This document shows, one piece after another, positions 43,028 to 51,697 of a stretch of DNA of 64,000 bases. The stretch is from the NCBI RefSeq assembly GCF_030169785.1, contig NZ_CP125854.1, positions 2,480,001 through 2,544,000 of the forward strand, in the 5' to 3' direction. A model generated the notes under the pieces. That model worked only from the letters and a program-made list of their open reading frames with translations, searched no databases and was not told the DNA's origin. Made by a program: the position numbers and the translations under genes. Each line of letters starts with the position of its first letter. Position 1 is the stretch's first letter. This DNA is from Bdellovibrio sp. 22V (GTDB lineage Bacteria; Bdellovibrionota; Bdellovibrionia; Bdellovibrionales; Bdellovibrionaceae).

Positions 43028-44428
43028 CTATTCCTTCTTCGCCTTAGGTTCAAGAGTGATGATCGAACGCTGCGTTTGTTGCGTGTACTTGTCCGCGACC
43101 TTTTTAATATCGTCGGCAGTCACTGCCTGATACTTCTCAAGATCCGTGAAAAGACTTTCATAAGTTCCTGTGACGATTTCATTCACCGCCAAGGCGCGCG
43201 CTTTACCATCCATCGTTTTCAAACTATCAACCAAGTCTTTCATCACTTGGGTTTTAGCTTTCTCGAGCTCTTTGTCCGAAACTTTTTGATTTCTTAGTTT
43301 CCAAATCTCATTGTAAACGATATCCAGAGCTTCTTGTGTTCCAAGGCCTGGCTTCATATTCACGCCGACACCCATCACACCGGCTTCTTTCATCGCATAG
43401 TTATATGCGTAAGCTGATGTCGCGATTTGTTTTTGATAAACCAGACGTTTATGCAAACGACTGGACGTGCCATAGCCCAAAATGTTGGCTGCAAGATCCA
43501 AAGCATACATGTCTTGAGAGCCCTGCTCGGGGCTGCGGAACGCGACAACGAAAGAACTGTTCTGTACGTCTTTTCTTAAAATCGCGTTTTGTTGCACCTT
43601 CTGCGGAGGCTCGGTCAAAAGTTTTCTTTCCGGCAACGCGCGAGAAGGCAATTTGCCATAATATTTTTCAATCAGGCTTTTAACTTTAGAAGTTTTGAAG
43701 TCTCCGACAAGAACAAGAACCGCGTTGTTCGGTACGTAAAACGTATTATAGAAGAAGCGCAGTTTTTCCGAGTCATAGTTGTCGATGTCCTTCATATAAC
43801 CAATGACCGGCCATTTATAAGGAAGCACCTTAAACATCGTTCCCATCATCAGTTCGCGCAACAATCCCATCGGATTGTTATCCACGCGCCAACGGCGCTC
43901 TTCTTTTACAACTTCTTTTTCACTCTTTAAATCTTCCGGGCTGATCGAAAGTGAACTCATACGGTCCACTTCCATATCCATCACCAACTCGAGCTTTGAA
44001 CTTGGCAGGTTTTCATAAAAACCCGTGTAGTCGTTTGTTGTGAAAGCGTTGTTCGTGATCCCGTTTTCGTGGAAGATACGATCAAAGGCTTTACCGTCAT
44101 ATTTCTTAGCACCCTTAAACATCATGTGCTCGAGCATGTGCGCCGCGCCCGTGACACCCGGATACTCATCGCGCGATCCAACACGGTACCATGTGTGATA
44201 ACTCACCATCGGGACCGCATGGTCTTCCAACAAAATCACTGTCAGACCGTTATCCAAAACGAACTTCGTGACCGGCAAAGAAATCTTTAAAGAATCCTGA
44301 GCCGTCCACCCTTTGATGGCACCGAGCGGCTCTTTGACTTCCGGTTTCGTGTTAGGTGTGGGATCGATGGCTTGTGCTGTTAAGGAAATGCAAAGCCCCA
44401 AAAGCAAAATCGAGAAACGTGTCTTCAT
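43028..44428 (-). CDS. M16 zinc peptidase, catalytic subunit
   Basis: A 466-residue exported M16 peptidase (signal peptide 1-20). The inverted zinc motif is intact: HMLEHMMFKG at about 102-111, with the downstream Glu in LKSEKEVVKEERRWRVDN. The C-terminal domain carries GYGTSSRLHKRLVYQKQIA, a region kept in the family. With the lipoprotein partner just downstream it should form a two-chain peptidase that degrades peptides in the periplasm. Confidence 0.93.
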   Translation of the reverse strand: MKTRFSILLLGLCISLTAQAIDPTPNTKPEVKEPLGAIKGWTAQDSLKISLPVTKFVLDNGLTVILLEDHAVPMVSYHTWYRVGSRDEYPGVTGAAHMLEHMMFKGAKKYDGKAFDRIFHENGITNNAFTTNDYTGFYENLPSSKLELVMDMEVDRMSSLSISPEDLKSEKEVVKEERRWRVDNNPMGLLRELMMGTMFKVLPYKWPVIGYMKDIDNYDSEKLRFFYNTFYVPNNAVLVLVGDFKTSKVKSLIEKYYGKLPSRALPERKLLTEPPQKVQQNAILRKDVQNSSFVVAFRSPEQGSQDMYALDLAANILGYGTSSRLHKRLVYQKQIATSAYAYNYAMKEAGVMGVGVNMKPGLGTQEALDIVYNEIWKLRNQKVSDKELEKAKTQVMKDLVDSLKTMDGKARALAVNEIVTGTYESLFTDLEKYQAVTADDIKKVADKYTQQTQRSIITLEPKAKKE

Positions 44429-44530
44429 AGATGCTTCTTTCGTTGAATATACAATAGGTTCTAGTTTGAAACCCTAGACGACTGAATTCAACGACTTGAG
44501 GACTTTTAAGACTTTTGGCAGAGGTGTGTT

Positions 44531-45040
44531 CTATTGCACAACGAAGTCAGAGAAAAACACATCCTTCACGACGCCGCGATGAAGAATGCCGTTCACTTCT
44601 CCGGCAATTTTATCTTTAAGGAAAAGTTTGCCTTGGATGCTGTCGAGCTCGGCAAAATTTTTATCATTTAAAAGACGGACAATGCGGTCACGAGCTTTGG
44701 CGCGGTTTTCCGGCTCCATCACTTCTTCAAAACCTTCTTTGCCCAACATTTGCAAATTCACCTCAAGACGGATCGTGCGCTTCGGTTCGCCACCGAGGTT
44801 CACAGTGAACTTATCCATTGTGTAAACCAACGGTGCTGTGTCTTCTTCCGAGGTCGAGGCCAATTCTCTTTCCGCTTCTTCTTCCGTCACTTTGGGACTC
44901 TCCCATCCCATTGTCGAGGCATACACCATGTAACCGCCGGCACCCATCACAGCAAGATTCAAAACGGCGAATGCCACTTGAAAAATCATTGCCATGTTTT
45001 TTGGTTTTTGTGCGGGAGCCTGCGCTTGTGTTTCAGCCAT
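44531..45040 (-). CDS. fliL: Flagellar basal-body protein FliL
   Basis: A 169-residue protein with one membrane helix (about 18-42), a Glu-rich linker (VTEEEAERELASTSEED) and the FliL periplasmic domain (MDKFTVNLGG...KRTIRLEVNLQM, then ARDRIVRLLNDKNFAELDSIQGKLFLKDKI). FliL associates with the stator and hook-basal body. It stands alone here, apart from other flagellar genes; Bdellovibrio-like bacteria carry several flagellar clusters and FliL copies. The pairing with a nearby L,D-transpeptidase on the other strand may be chance. Confidence 0.88.
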   Translation of the reverse strand: MAETQAQAPAQKPKNMAMIFQVAFAVLNLAVMGAGGYMVYASTMGWESPKVTEEEAERELASTSEEDTAPLVYTMDKFTVNLGGEPKRTIRLEVNLQMLGKEGFEEVMEPENRAKARDRIVRLLNDKNFAELDSIQGKLFLKDKIAGEVNGILHRGVVKDVFFSDFVVQ

Positions 45041-45162
45041 GTAAACCTCGTATCATTGAAGGTATCGGTGAATCAGGCGAAGGTCTTAAGATCTTGGGCT
45101 GCTTTTTTTCAGCGGAAATGTTGCCGAAAATGTCCAAGCTTTAAACACACCTGGACGAGCAC

Positions 45163-45193
45163 TTGACAAGACTGAGACATGTCCGCGCATAAT
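45163..45193 (+). promoter_or_regulatory. Candidate promoter giving a leaderless L,D-transpeptidase mRNA
   Basis: TTGACA (45163-45168) and CATAAT (45188-45193), spacer 19. The expected start of transcription, about 45199-45201, coincides with ATG 45200, which has no ribosome site. The long spacer makes this uncertain. Confidence 0.35.
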
Positions 45194-45199
45194 AAAGTC

Positions 45200-46204
45200 A
45201 TGAGACTTTTCCTCACAGGCTGCGCTTTATATTTAATCAGTCTGCCATCTTGGGCGGGCCCTGCTGCTATGCCCTCGTCTCAAAACGAAACTGCGGATTC
45301 TCTTCCCGCACCTCTTCTGCAAATCTCTGAAACCGATGCATTTTCTCGCTATGTTTTTCTTGTCGATAAAGAGCAGCGCAAGCTGACCGTCTTCGAACGC
45401 AATGGTGAGAAGATTAAAAAAGTAGACGAGTACCCTGCCGACATCGGTAAAGCCGGTGGAAATAAAACCAAGCGTGACGATCACAAAACGCCGGAGGGCA
45501 TTTACTTCCTTGAGCAGCGTTTGACTCAGCCGAAAATTCCTTTCAGCTTGTATGGCGCGTTGGCTTTCACAACCAACTACCCGAATCTTTTCGATCAACG
45601 CGAAAAGAAAACAGGTTCAGGCATTTGGCTGCATGCGATTCCCGATACAGTTCCTTTGACTCGCGGTTCGCGCGGTTGTGTGGTTGTTCGTAATGAGGTC
45701 ATCAAAAAACTCGACGACTATATCAAACTTCGTGAAACGCCGATTTTGATTTTTGATCACGTCAATTACTTGTCTAAAGACGAACACGAAAAACGCCGTG
45801 TCAGCATGAATGCTTTCGTGGAGTCTTGGCGCCAAGCTTGGGAACAACAAGACATTGAAAAATACATGAACTTCTATGACAAAGACTTCAAAGCTCCCGG
45901 CTTTAACTTTGATTCATGGAAAAATCATAAATCGAACTTGAAGAGCAAGTACGAGTACATCAAAGTTCACCTCTCGCAACCTTACATCGTTCAACATAAC
46001 GATCAGCTGTTGGTGAAAACTTTGCAGCGCTACGAATCTGACAAACACGTCGACTACGGCGTGAAGACAATCTATGCGTTGAAAGCCGGCGACTCTTACA
46101 AAATCATTCGTGAAGAGTGGACGCCGTTTAATCAAAAAGAAGTTGCTGCAGCGATCGCTCGCGACAACTCGATGACGGCGCAAGCCAACCAATCTCAACA
46201 ATAA
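45200..46204 (+). CDS. L,D-transpeptidase (YkuD) with C-terminal NTF2-like domain
   Basis: The start may be ATG 45200 (MRLFLTGCALYLISLPSWA, signal peptide) or ATG 45179, seven codons earlier. The 334-residue product has a YkuD domain (about 50-195) with the catalytic segment H..IPDTVPLTRGSRGCVVV, where Cys is the nucleophile. A second domain follows (about 205-325: FVESWRQAWEQQDIEKYMNFY to YALKAGDSYKIIREEW) with an NTF2/SnoaL-like pattern. Such enzymes make 3-3 or other L,D cross-links in peptidoglycan; predatory Bdellovibrio uses them on prey walls. A role in prey or self wall is not decided by the sequence. Confidence 0.9.
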   Translation: MRLFLTGCALYLISLPSWAGPAAMPSSQNETADSLPAPLLQISETDAFSRYVFLVDKEQRKLTVFERNGEKIKKVDEYPADIGKAGGNKTKRDDHKTPEGIYFLEQRLTQPKIPFSLYGALAFTTNYPNLFDQREKKTGSGIWLHAIPDTVPLTRGSRGCVVVRNEVIKKLDDYIKLRETPILIFDHVNYLSKDEHEKRRVSMNAFVESWRQAWEQQDIEKYMNFYDKDFKAPGFNFDSWKNHKSNLKSKYEYIKVHLSQPYIVQHNDQLLVKTLQRYESDKHVDYGVKTIYALKAGDSYKIIREEWTPFNQKEVAAAIARDNSMTAQANQSQQ

Positions 46205-46207
46205 AAA

Positions 46208-46233
46208 AAGCCCCGTCATTTCTGACGAGGCTT
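46208..46233. terminator. Terminator between the L,D-transpeptidase and a small gene
   Basis: AAGCCCCGTCA and TGACGAGGCTT pair with one mismatch around TTTC, preceded by an A-run that is a T-run on the minus strand. Confidence 0.7.
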
Positions 46234-46266
46234 AGCCGATACATCTTATTTTATTTTAAAAAAATC

Positions 46267-46458
46267 TTAGTGAGATTCTTCTGTGCTTGTAGAAGCGTTC
46301 TTACCGTCGATTGTGAACTTCTCAACGTTGTGAGAAAGATCAGGAAGTTGTTCCAAGTGCTTTTGCCACTCTTCTTTAGAAACTTCACCTACAGTGAGAT
46401 TTCTCTCAGTCATTCTTTTATCGAATTTCAAATTTTTATTAGCCTGAGCCAAAGACAT
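46267..46458 (-). CDS. Small hydrophilic protein of unknown function
   Basis: Start at 46458 (MSLAQANKNLKFDKRMTERNL) with AAAGGGG upstream; the frame before it is not gene-like. The 63-residue product is charged and probably helical, with EEWQKHLEQLPDLSHNVEKF in the middle and a Ser/Thr/Glu tail. It has no signal peptide. It may be an abundant small cytoplasmic protein. I do not recognise it. Confidence 0.62.
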   Translation of the reverse strand: MSLAQANKNLKFDKRMTERNLTVGEVSKEEWQKHLEQLPDLSHNVEKFTIDGKNASTSTEESH

Positions 46459-46560
46459 AGTAAAAGCCCCTTTATAGTTGAAGAATTCTTTATAGCGAAT
46501 TGGACCGAGGTTGTCCAGTCCTTGAGCAACCCCGACCGGCGCCAAATCGCATTATTTGCA

Positions 46561-46929
46561 TTACATGCTATAGAAGAACTCTTCTTTCACGATTTTGCCG
46601 TCCCGGACCGTATAGAGCCCGACTTCCTCGCCCTGCTCCCGCTGTTGGGTGTCTTTATTGACGGTATCGTACTTAAAATGCACGACAAAGCGGTCTCCCA
46701 AGGGAAAGGGGCCATGGGCCTCTACGGAGTTGATCTGGTGGTGATCCAGCCACCACTGGTTCTTTTTACGAATCTCATCAATGCCCTTAGCCTGAGATGG
46801 AAAATTCGGCATCGACATCGCCTCAATACTGACAATGTCAGGAGAATAAAGCTTCTCCACCGCATCTAAATTCTTACCCTGCTTACAAAACTCAACAAGC
46901 TTCTTACCCACTTCAAGAGACGTTTCCAT
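46561..46929 (-). CDS. NTF2/SnoaL-like domain protein
   Basis: Start at 46929 (METSLEVGKKLVEFC) with CAGGAGGAC upstream. The 122-residue protein has the NTF2-like plan: helices at the start (GKNLDAVEKLYSPDIVSIEAM), KGIDEIRKKNQWWLDHH, then strands (GDRFVVHFKYDTVNKD, EVGLYTVRDGKIVKEEFFY). Members of this fold may be enzymes or binding proteins; the active site cannot be read. Its cytoplasmic fold resembles the second domain of the nearby L,D-transpeptidase only in general. Confidence 0.8.
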   Translation of the reverse strand: METSLEVGKKLVEFCKQGKNLDAVEKLYSPDIVSIEAMSMPNFPSQAKGIDEIRKKNQWWLDHHQINSVEAHGPFPLGDRFVVHFKYDTVNKDTQQREQGEEVGLYTVRDGKIVKEEFFYSM

Positions 46930-47023
46930 AACAAAGTCCTCCTGAAACCACGGTAACAAAGCCAGGATACCAACAAAATTTATAAACAGTTAATGTGCGA
47001 ACAATCGTAAAAAACGGTTAACC

Positions 47024-47117
47024 GGTTCTAAAAACCGCAAATGCAAGGCGCGAGGAGAAAGGCGTACTCCGAGTCTGCCGCCGACGAGCGACGCAGTCAG
47101 TTGCGGCTTTTAGGACC
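47024..47117. repeat. Long inverted-repeat element B, next to the rhomboid-gene stop
   Basis: The arms 47024-47040 and 47101-47117 match at 15 of 17 positions (GGTTCTAAAAACCGCAA against GGTCCTAAAAGCCGCAA). The core between them (CAAGGCGCGAGGAGAAAGGCGTA ... GCCGACGAGCGACGCAGTCAGTTG, described by key parts) is similar to that of element A. The right arm ends one base before the rhomboid stop codon. Confidence 0.75.
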
Positions 47118-47118
47118 G

Positions 47119-47865
47119 TTAGTTCCAGTACTTTGGGGGTTTGTTGTTTTTTTCGTTATCTACAACGAGGCGAAGGTTACGACCCTTGGATTTGGATTTT
47201 TTCTTCCACTCATTGCGGTCAAACCACGATTTGATTTTCAAACACACGTAACCGGAGACAAGGCCGCCCAAGTGCGCCAGATAAGCGACTTCGCCGCCGC
47301 TCACACTGGAGGTCATCATCGATGCTAATTGCACAAGCCCCATCAACGCGACAAAGTAGCGAGTCTTCATTGGGAAAAGCATAAAGAAGTAAACGATACG
47401 CTCACCAAAGATGATTCCTTGTGCGAGCAAAAGCCCGAAGACCGCACCCGAAGCGCCGATCACAGGAACGATCAAACCTGTTTGTGAGCCCGTAGCCAAA
47501 GCGTAAATCCAGACGCCCAAACAGTAAAGAATCGCAGCCCCGATGCCAGAAACGAAGTAATAGATCAGGAAAAATTTCGTGCCCCAGCGTTGCTCAAGCT
47601 CGGCGCCGAAGAACCACAACATCAACATGTTGAAAAGAATATGAGTGACCTGCAAAGAGTGCAGGAACATGTAGGTGCCTAGTTGCCAGATCTGAAAATC
47701 GAAAAGAACTTTACCCGGGAAAAGACCAAAGATGGACGTAAAAGGCACGCGCAAGAAACCTTCCATGATTACCTGGAAGATAAACCACACAGCCACATTG
47801 ATGATGAGCAACCACTTCACTGCTGGAGTTAGCGGAGCCGTTTGGAAGGTCATGCCTCTGTTCAT
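47119..47865 (-). CDS. Rhomboid-family intramembrane serine protease
   Basis: ATG 47865 overlaps the stop of the HIT gene (ATGA). The 248-residue protein has six or seven membrane helices. The catalytic Ser is in VIGASGAVFGLL and the His in AHLGGLVSGY; HILFNMLMLWFFG holds the conserved loop His-N residues. Rhomboids cut single-pass proteins within the membrane. The C-terminal tail is strongly basic (KSWFDRNEWKKKSKSKGRN). A candidate substrate in this window is the tail-anchored exported protein at 39952, by inference only. Confidence 0.93.
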   Translation of the reverse strand: MNRGMTFQTAPLTPAVKWLLIINVAVWFIFQVIMEGFLRVPFTSIFGLFPGKVLFDFQIWQLGTYMFLHSLQVTHILFNMLMLWFFGAELEQRWGTKFFLIYYFVSGIGAAILYCLGVWIYALATGSQTGLIVPVIGASGAVFGLLLAQGIIFGERIVYFFMLFPMKTRYFVALMGLVQLASMMTSSVSGGEVAYLAHLGGLVSGYVCLKIKSWFDRNEWKKKSKSKGRNLRLVVDNEKNNKPPKYWN

Positions 47866-48461
47866 TTTTTTAAAATACTCCAAAGCTTCTCGTAGGTCTG
47901 CTCGAGACTTTCAACCAAGACCTTAGTCTCAGCGATCAACGGGAAGAAATTAAGGTCGCCGGCCCATCGTGGGATTAAATGATAATGCAAGTGTTCAGGA
48001 ATGCCCGCCCCGGCGACGGCGCCATGATTCAGTCCCAGGTTGATGCCCCCGGGTTCGTAGACTTCCGTCAGAGCCTTCATCGTCAAACGAATGGTATCCT
48101 GCAAATCGCGAAATTCTTCCTCTGACAATTTGAGTAGATCTCCGCAATGTCTTTGCGGCAATACAAGCACATGCCCACTGTTATAAGGAAACTTATTAAG
48201 AACAACCATGGAGTGCTTGGTTTTATGCACGCACAAAGTTTCGAATGAAACATCTTCCTTCGCCGCTCGACAAAAAACGCAGCCTTCCGGCTTTATCAGT
48301 TTGCGCACATACTTCATCCGGTCAGGACGGAAAAGAACGTCACGCTCCATCGGCCAAACATCTTGAGCGATTTGAATCCGTGCGGCTGAAGAGGCCGAAG
48401 CCTTTCCTTTTTTCGCCATCTTCTTCGTCGCTTTTGATTTCGTTTTTTTCTTTACGGCCAT
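47862..48461 (-). CDS. HIT-family nucleotide-binding protein
   Basis: A 199-residue protein with the HIT motif HLHYHLIPRW and CVFCRAAKED near the start of the domain, which resembles Ap4A-phosphorylase-like or Hint hydrolases. NKFPYNSGHVLVLPQRH is typical. It has an unusual N-terminal tail of about 25 residues rich in Lys, Ala and Ser (MAVKKKTKSKATKKMAKKG), which could bind nucleic acid. It lies between sppA and the rhomboid gene in one tightly spaced operon. Confidence 0.9.
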   Translation of the reverse strand: MAVKKKTKSKATKKMAKKGKASASSAARIQIAQDVWPMERDVLFRPDRMKYVRKLIKPEGCVFCRAAKEDVSFETLCVHKTKHSMVVLNKFPYNSGHVLVLPQRHCGDLLKLSEEEFRDLQDTIRLTMKALTEVYEPGGINLGLNHGAVAGAGIPEHLHYHLIPRWAGDLNFFPLIAETKVLVESLEQTYEKLWSILKK

Positions 48462-48467
48462 TCCCGG

Positions 48468-49436
48468 CTACTCCCAGTAACCAGGCATCAACAATAAAGG
48501 TTGATTCAGGAATTGGGCACGCAAGATAAACTTCATCGCGCCTTCAATATCAGGTCCGAAAGATTTGCCCTTCAGAATATCCGCATACTCTGCAAGACTG
48601 TTGACGTCGTCTTCGCGATCGTCAGCACCCAAATCGAAAATGCTCACGCGTTTTTTGGGAACCTCAAAGATGTCGTAATCGTCACCCAGCTTTGCAGTCT
48701 CTGCCGCCAACTTCACGGCGTCTTCAAAGAAACCTTCTTGGTCCGCAAAACCCATTTTTACAGCCGTCGCGCCTGTGAAAACACGGCCATCGGCGTACTC
48801 TGATACAACGTCTTCTTTGAGATTGCGCTCTTTCATCACAGTCGTTTTAAACTGACCGTACACTTCGTCGATCATCGTTTGAAAAAGAGCTCTTTCATCT
48901 TCACGCATCGCTCTGTATTCAGCACCAGAGTCTTTGAATTTTCCGGAAGTGATCGAGAAGCGAGAGATCTTCGCCCACTCGTAAAGTTTTTCGATGTTCG
49001 CGAATTCCATGATGACGCCGATCGAACCGATCAGTGCGCCCGGAGCCACCACGATTTTGTCGCAGGCTACAGCGGCATAATAAGCGCCGCTCGCCATGAC
49101 TCCGGTTGTGACACAGATCACGGGCTTCTTAAGTTCTTCGCGCACGCGCTTGATCTCGTGGAAGATTTCTTGCGAAGGCCCCACCGCCCCGCCTGGAGAA
49201 TTGATATTGATAAGGATCGCTTTCACCTTATCTTCTTCTCTGTATTTTTTGAGATTTTTAAGGAACTTCTTTCCGTTTAAGATCACGCCATTCATATCCA
49301 ATTGAAGAATGGTGTTTCTTGCCGTCACTCGTTTTTCAGCATCACCGAAAAAGTCGCCGCCCATTTTGAGCAAAGCCCCAATGCCGACAAAAACGAGAAA
49401 AATGATCACTAACTTCTTAAGAAAAGAACCTTTCAT
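48468..49436 (-). CDS. sppA: Signal peptide peptidase SppA (short form)
   Basis: A 322-residue membrane-anchored protease (helix about 5-25). The catalytic Ser is in TGVMASGAYYAA and the general-base Lys in ITSGKFKDSG; SPGGAVGPSQEI is the ClpP/crotonase-like strand. Length and single domain match the short SppA form of Gram-positive and many other bacteria. It degrades cleaved signal peptides. It heads the sppA-HIT-rhomboid operon, so two intramembrane or membrane proteases are expressed together. A terminator pair separates it from rpsA upstream. Confidence 0.93.
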   Translation of the reverse strand: MKGSFLKKLVIIFLVFVGIGALLKMGGDFFGDAEKRVTARNTILQLDMNGVILNGKKFLKNLKKYREEDKVKAILININSPGGAVGPSQEIFHEIKRVREELKKPVICVTTGVMASGAYYAAVACDKIVVAPGALIGSIGVIMEFANIEKLYEWAKISRFSITSGKFKDSGAEYRAMREDERALFQTMIDEVYGQFKTTVMKERNLKEDVVSEYADGRVFTGATAVKMGFADQEGFFEDAVKLAAETAKLGDDYDIFEVPKKRVSIFDLGADDREDDVNSLAEYADILKGKSFGPDIEGAMKFILRAQFLNQPLLLMPGYWE

Positions 49437-49482
49437 ATGGCACCTGCACTTGATGAAGAGTCCTAGACCTTAAATGGTAAAA

Positions 49483-49500
49483 GGACCCAGATTAGGGTCC
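49483..49500. terminator. Second terminator of the rpsA-sppA gap
   Basis: GGACCC and GGGTCC pair around AGATTA; T-runs follow on both strands. The stem is the same as that of the rpsA terminator 100 bases away. Confidence 0.7.
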
Positions 49501-49583
49501 CTTTTTTAGACTTTACAGTCAATGCCAGGCGCAGAGGACCCCTACCATTGGCACGTAAGTCCTAGAGGCGCCTCAGCAAAAAA

Positions 49584-49607
49584 AAAGGACCCTTTTCAGG
49601 GTCCTTT
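49584..49607 (-). terminator. Intrinsic terminator of rpsA
   Basis: AAAGGACCC and GGGTCCTTT, a perfect 9-bp stem around TTTTCA; on the minus strand a run of nine T follows. It lies about 35 bases after the rpsA stop. Confidence 0.9.
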
Positions 49608-49640
49608 CTTAAGACATTTCAGTCAGAGTCTAAAAGACAA

Positions 49641-51437
49641 TTACTGCTTGTCAGTTTTTACGTTTTTCAACTGGTCAGCAAACAAGTCACCGAAAGTAGA
49701 CTTGGAAGTTGCAGTCGCTTTTTTAACGTAATCGTCAACATCCGCTTTTGCTTCACGAAGTTTAACGAGTTTTGCAGACAAACCGATCTTACGAGCGTCT
49801 TTGTCGATAGAGATAACTTCAGCTTTTACAGTTTGACCTGGCTTAATGAAGTCTTCAACTGAGTTGATTTTGTCAGTTGTAAGTTCAGAAATGTGGATCA
49901 AACCTTCGATATCAGACTCAAGCTCAACGAAAGCACCAAAATCAGCTGTCTTAGTTACTTTAACGTCGTGTTGTGTTCCGATAGCGTATTTGTTCTCGAT
50001 GTTAGCCCAAGGATCAGATTCAAGTTGTTTGATACCCAAAGAGAATCTTTCGTTCTCGATGTCTACACCTAGAACAACCGCGCGTACTTTTTGACCTTTA
50101 GTGAACATTTCACTTGGGTGGTTCACGCGTTTAGTCCAAGAGAAGTCAGAGATGTGAACTAGACCGTCGATGCCTTCTTCGATGCCGATGAAGATACCGA
50201 AGTCAGTTACAGACTTCACTTCGCCTTCGATGATTGTTCCTGGAGGATAAGATTCTTTCATCTCAACCCAAGGATTTGCTTGAAGCTGTTTCATACCCAA
50301 GCTGATGCGGCGGTTCTCAGTGTCAACCTCAAGAACTACAACTTCAACTTCTTGGTCTACAGCTACGATTTGAGAAGGATGTTTTACACGTTTTGTCCAA
50401 GACATTTCAGAAACGTGGATCAAACCTTCGATGCCTTCGCCAAGTTCAACGAATGCGCCGTATTCAGCCAAAGAAACAACTTTTCCTTTAAGCTTAGTGC
50501 CTGGAGGATAAGAAGCTTTAACAGATTCCCAAGGATCAGAAGTCAATTGCTTCATGCCCAAAGAAACGCGTTCTTTTTCTTTGTCGTATTTAAGAACTTT
50601 AACTTGGATTTCGTCGCCAACATTCAACATTTCTGATGGATGTTTTACGCGGCCCCAAGACATGTCTGTGATGTGCAACAAACCGTCCATGCCACCAAGG
50701 TCGATGAATGCTCCGTAGTCAGTGATGTTTTTAACAACACCAGTAACGATAGAACCTTCCGCCATAGTGTCCAAAGTTTGTGAACGGAGACTGTCACGTT
50801 CTTCTTCAAGAAGCGCACGGCGAGAAAGAACGATGTTGCCACGTTTCTTGTTGAATTTGATAACTTTGAATTTGAACTTTTTGCCAAGGTATACGTCCAT
50901 GTTGCGAACAGGGCGTAGATCGATTTGAGATCCAGGCAAGAATGCTTTAACGCCGATATCAACGCTCAAGCCGCCTTTAACTTTAGCAACAACAGTACCT
51001 TCGATAACTTCTTCGTTCTCAGCTGCTTTAGAGATATCAGTCCATGCGCGAAGCATGTCAGCTTTGTCTTTAGAAAGAACGATCATACCGTTTTCATTTT
51101 CGATACGGTCGATAAGAACTTCTACTTTGTCTCCAGCTTTCACTTCACGAACGCCGTCAACAATACGGAATTCATTGATCGCGATCAAACCTTCAGACTT
51201 GTAGTTAATGTCTACTAGAACATAGTCAGATTGAACTTCTACTACAGTACCAGTGACAACGTCGCCGACTTTGAAGTCTTGCTCTTTCATGGAAGCTTCG
51301 AATAGATTTTCGAAATCTCCTTTGTCTGCTTTTGCACTCAAGATGCCAGGATTTGCAGGAACTTTAGAGTCTTCCGCATCCAAGAAAGCTAGAACTTTCT
51401 GTTTTTCAAGCTCGGCTTTGTTTAATTGTTTCGTCAT
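49641..51437 (-). CDS. rpsA: 30S ribosomal protein S1
   Basis: A 598-residue protein with six S1 (OB-fold) domains; repeats of the type EGLIHVSEMSWTKRVKHPSQ are seen in domains 3-5 and the first two are more divergent, as usual. It binds mRNA on the 30S subunit and helps start translation. It is somewhat longer than E. coli S1 (557), through extra residues at both ends. Codon use is strongly biased, as expected for a highly expressed gene. In many genomes cmk lies next to rpsA; here they are 4.8 kb apart. Confidence 0.97.
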   Translation of the reverse strand: MTKQLNKAELEKQKVLAFLDAEDSKVPANPGILSAKADKGDFENLFEASMKEQDFKVGDVVTGTVVEVQSDYVLVDINYKSEGLIAINEFRIVDGVREVKAGDKVEVLIDRIENENGMIVLSKDKADMLRAWTDISKAAENEEVIEGTVVAKVKGGLSVDIGVKAFLPGSQIDLRPVRNMDVYLGKKFKFKVIKFNKKRGNIVLSRRALLEEERDSLRSQTLDTMAEGSIVTGVVKNITDYGAFIDLGGMDGLLHITDMSWGRVKHPSEMLNVGDEIQVKVLKYDKEKERVSLGMKQLTSDPWESVKASYPPGTKLKGKVVSLAEYGAFVELGEGIEGLIHVSEMSWTKRVKHPSQIVAVDQEVEVVVLEVDTENRRISLGMKQLQANPWVEMKESYPPGTIIEGEVKSVTDFGIFIGIEEGIDGLVHISDFSWTKRVNHPSEMFTKGQKVRAVVLGVDIENERFSLGIKQLESDPWANIENKYAIGTQHDVKVTKTADFGAFVELESDIEGLIHISELTTDKINSVEDFIKPGQTVKAEVISIDKDARKIGLSAKLVKLREAKADVDDYVKKATATSKSTFGDLFADQLKNVKTDKQ

Positions 51438-51697
51438 ATCGTTTTTTTAAAACCTCCCACGTAGTAAGTTCTCCTGGAACCTACCCGTTACCTTTCTTCA
51501 CCTCTTTGGGCGAATCACTGGTTTAGCGAGCTAAGGGGGCGAAAGTCAAAGGTTTTACGCATGGCGCCGACAGCTCCTTTGAAAGCCTTCAACGGAGGGG
51601 CGTCAAAACGAACCTATTTGATTTGAGGCAAGGATTCACTCTTTTCACTGACAAGTCTGGGATTCTTCAAAAGCATTATCCCGCGGCGGAGGGATCT

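Noticed and set aside
46960-47023. Region before element B, considered for a tRNA because of short inverted repeats
   Set aside because: No cloverleaf, TTCGA-like loop or acceptor stem can be drawn.
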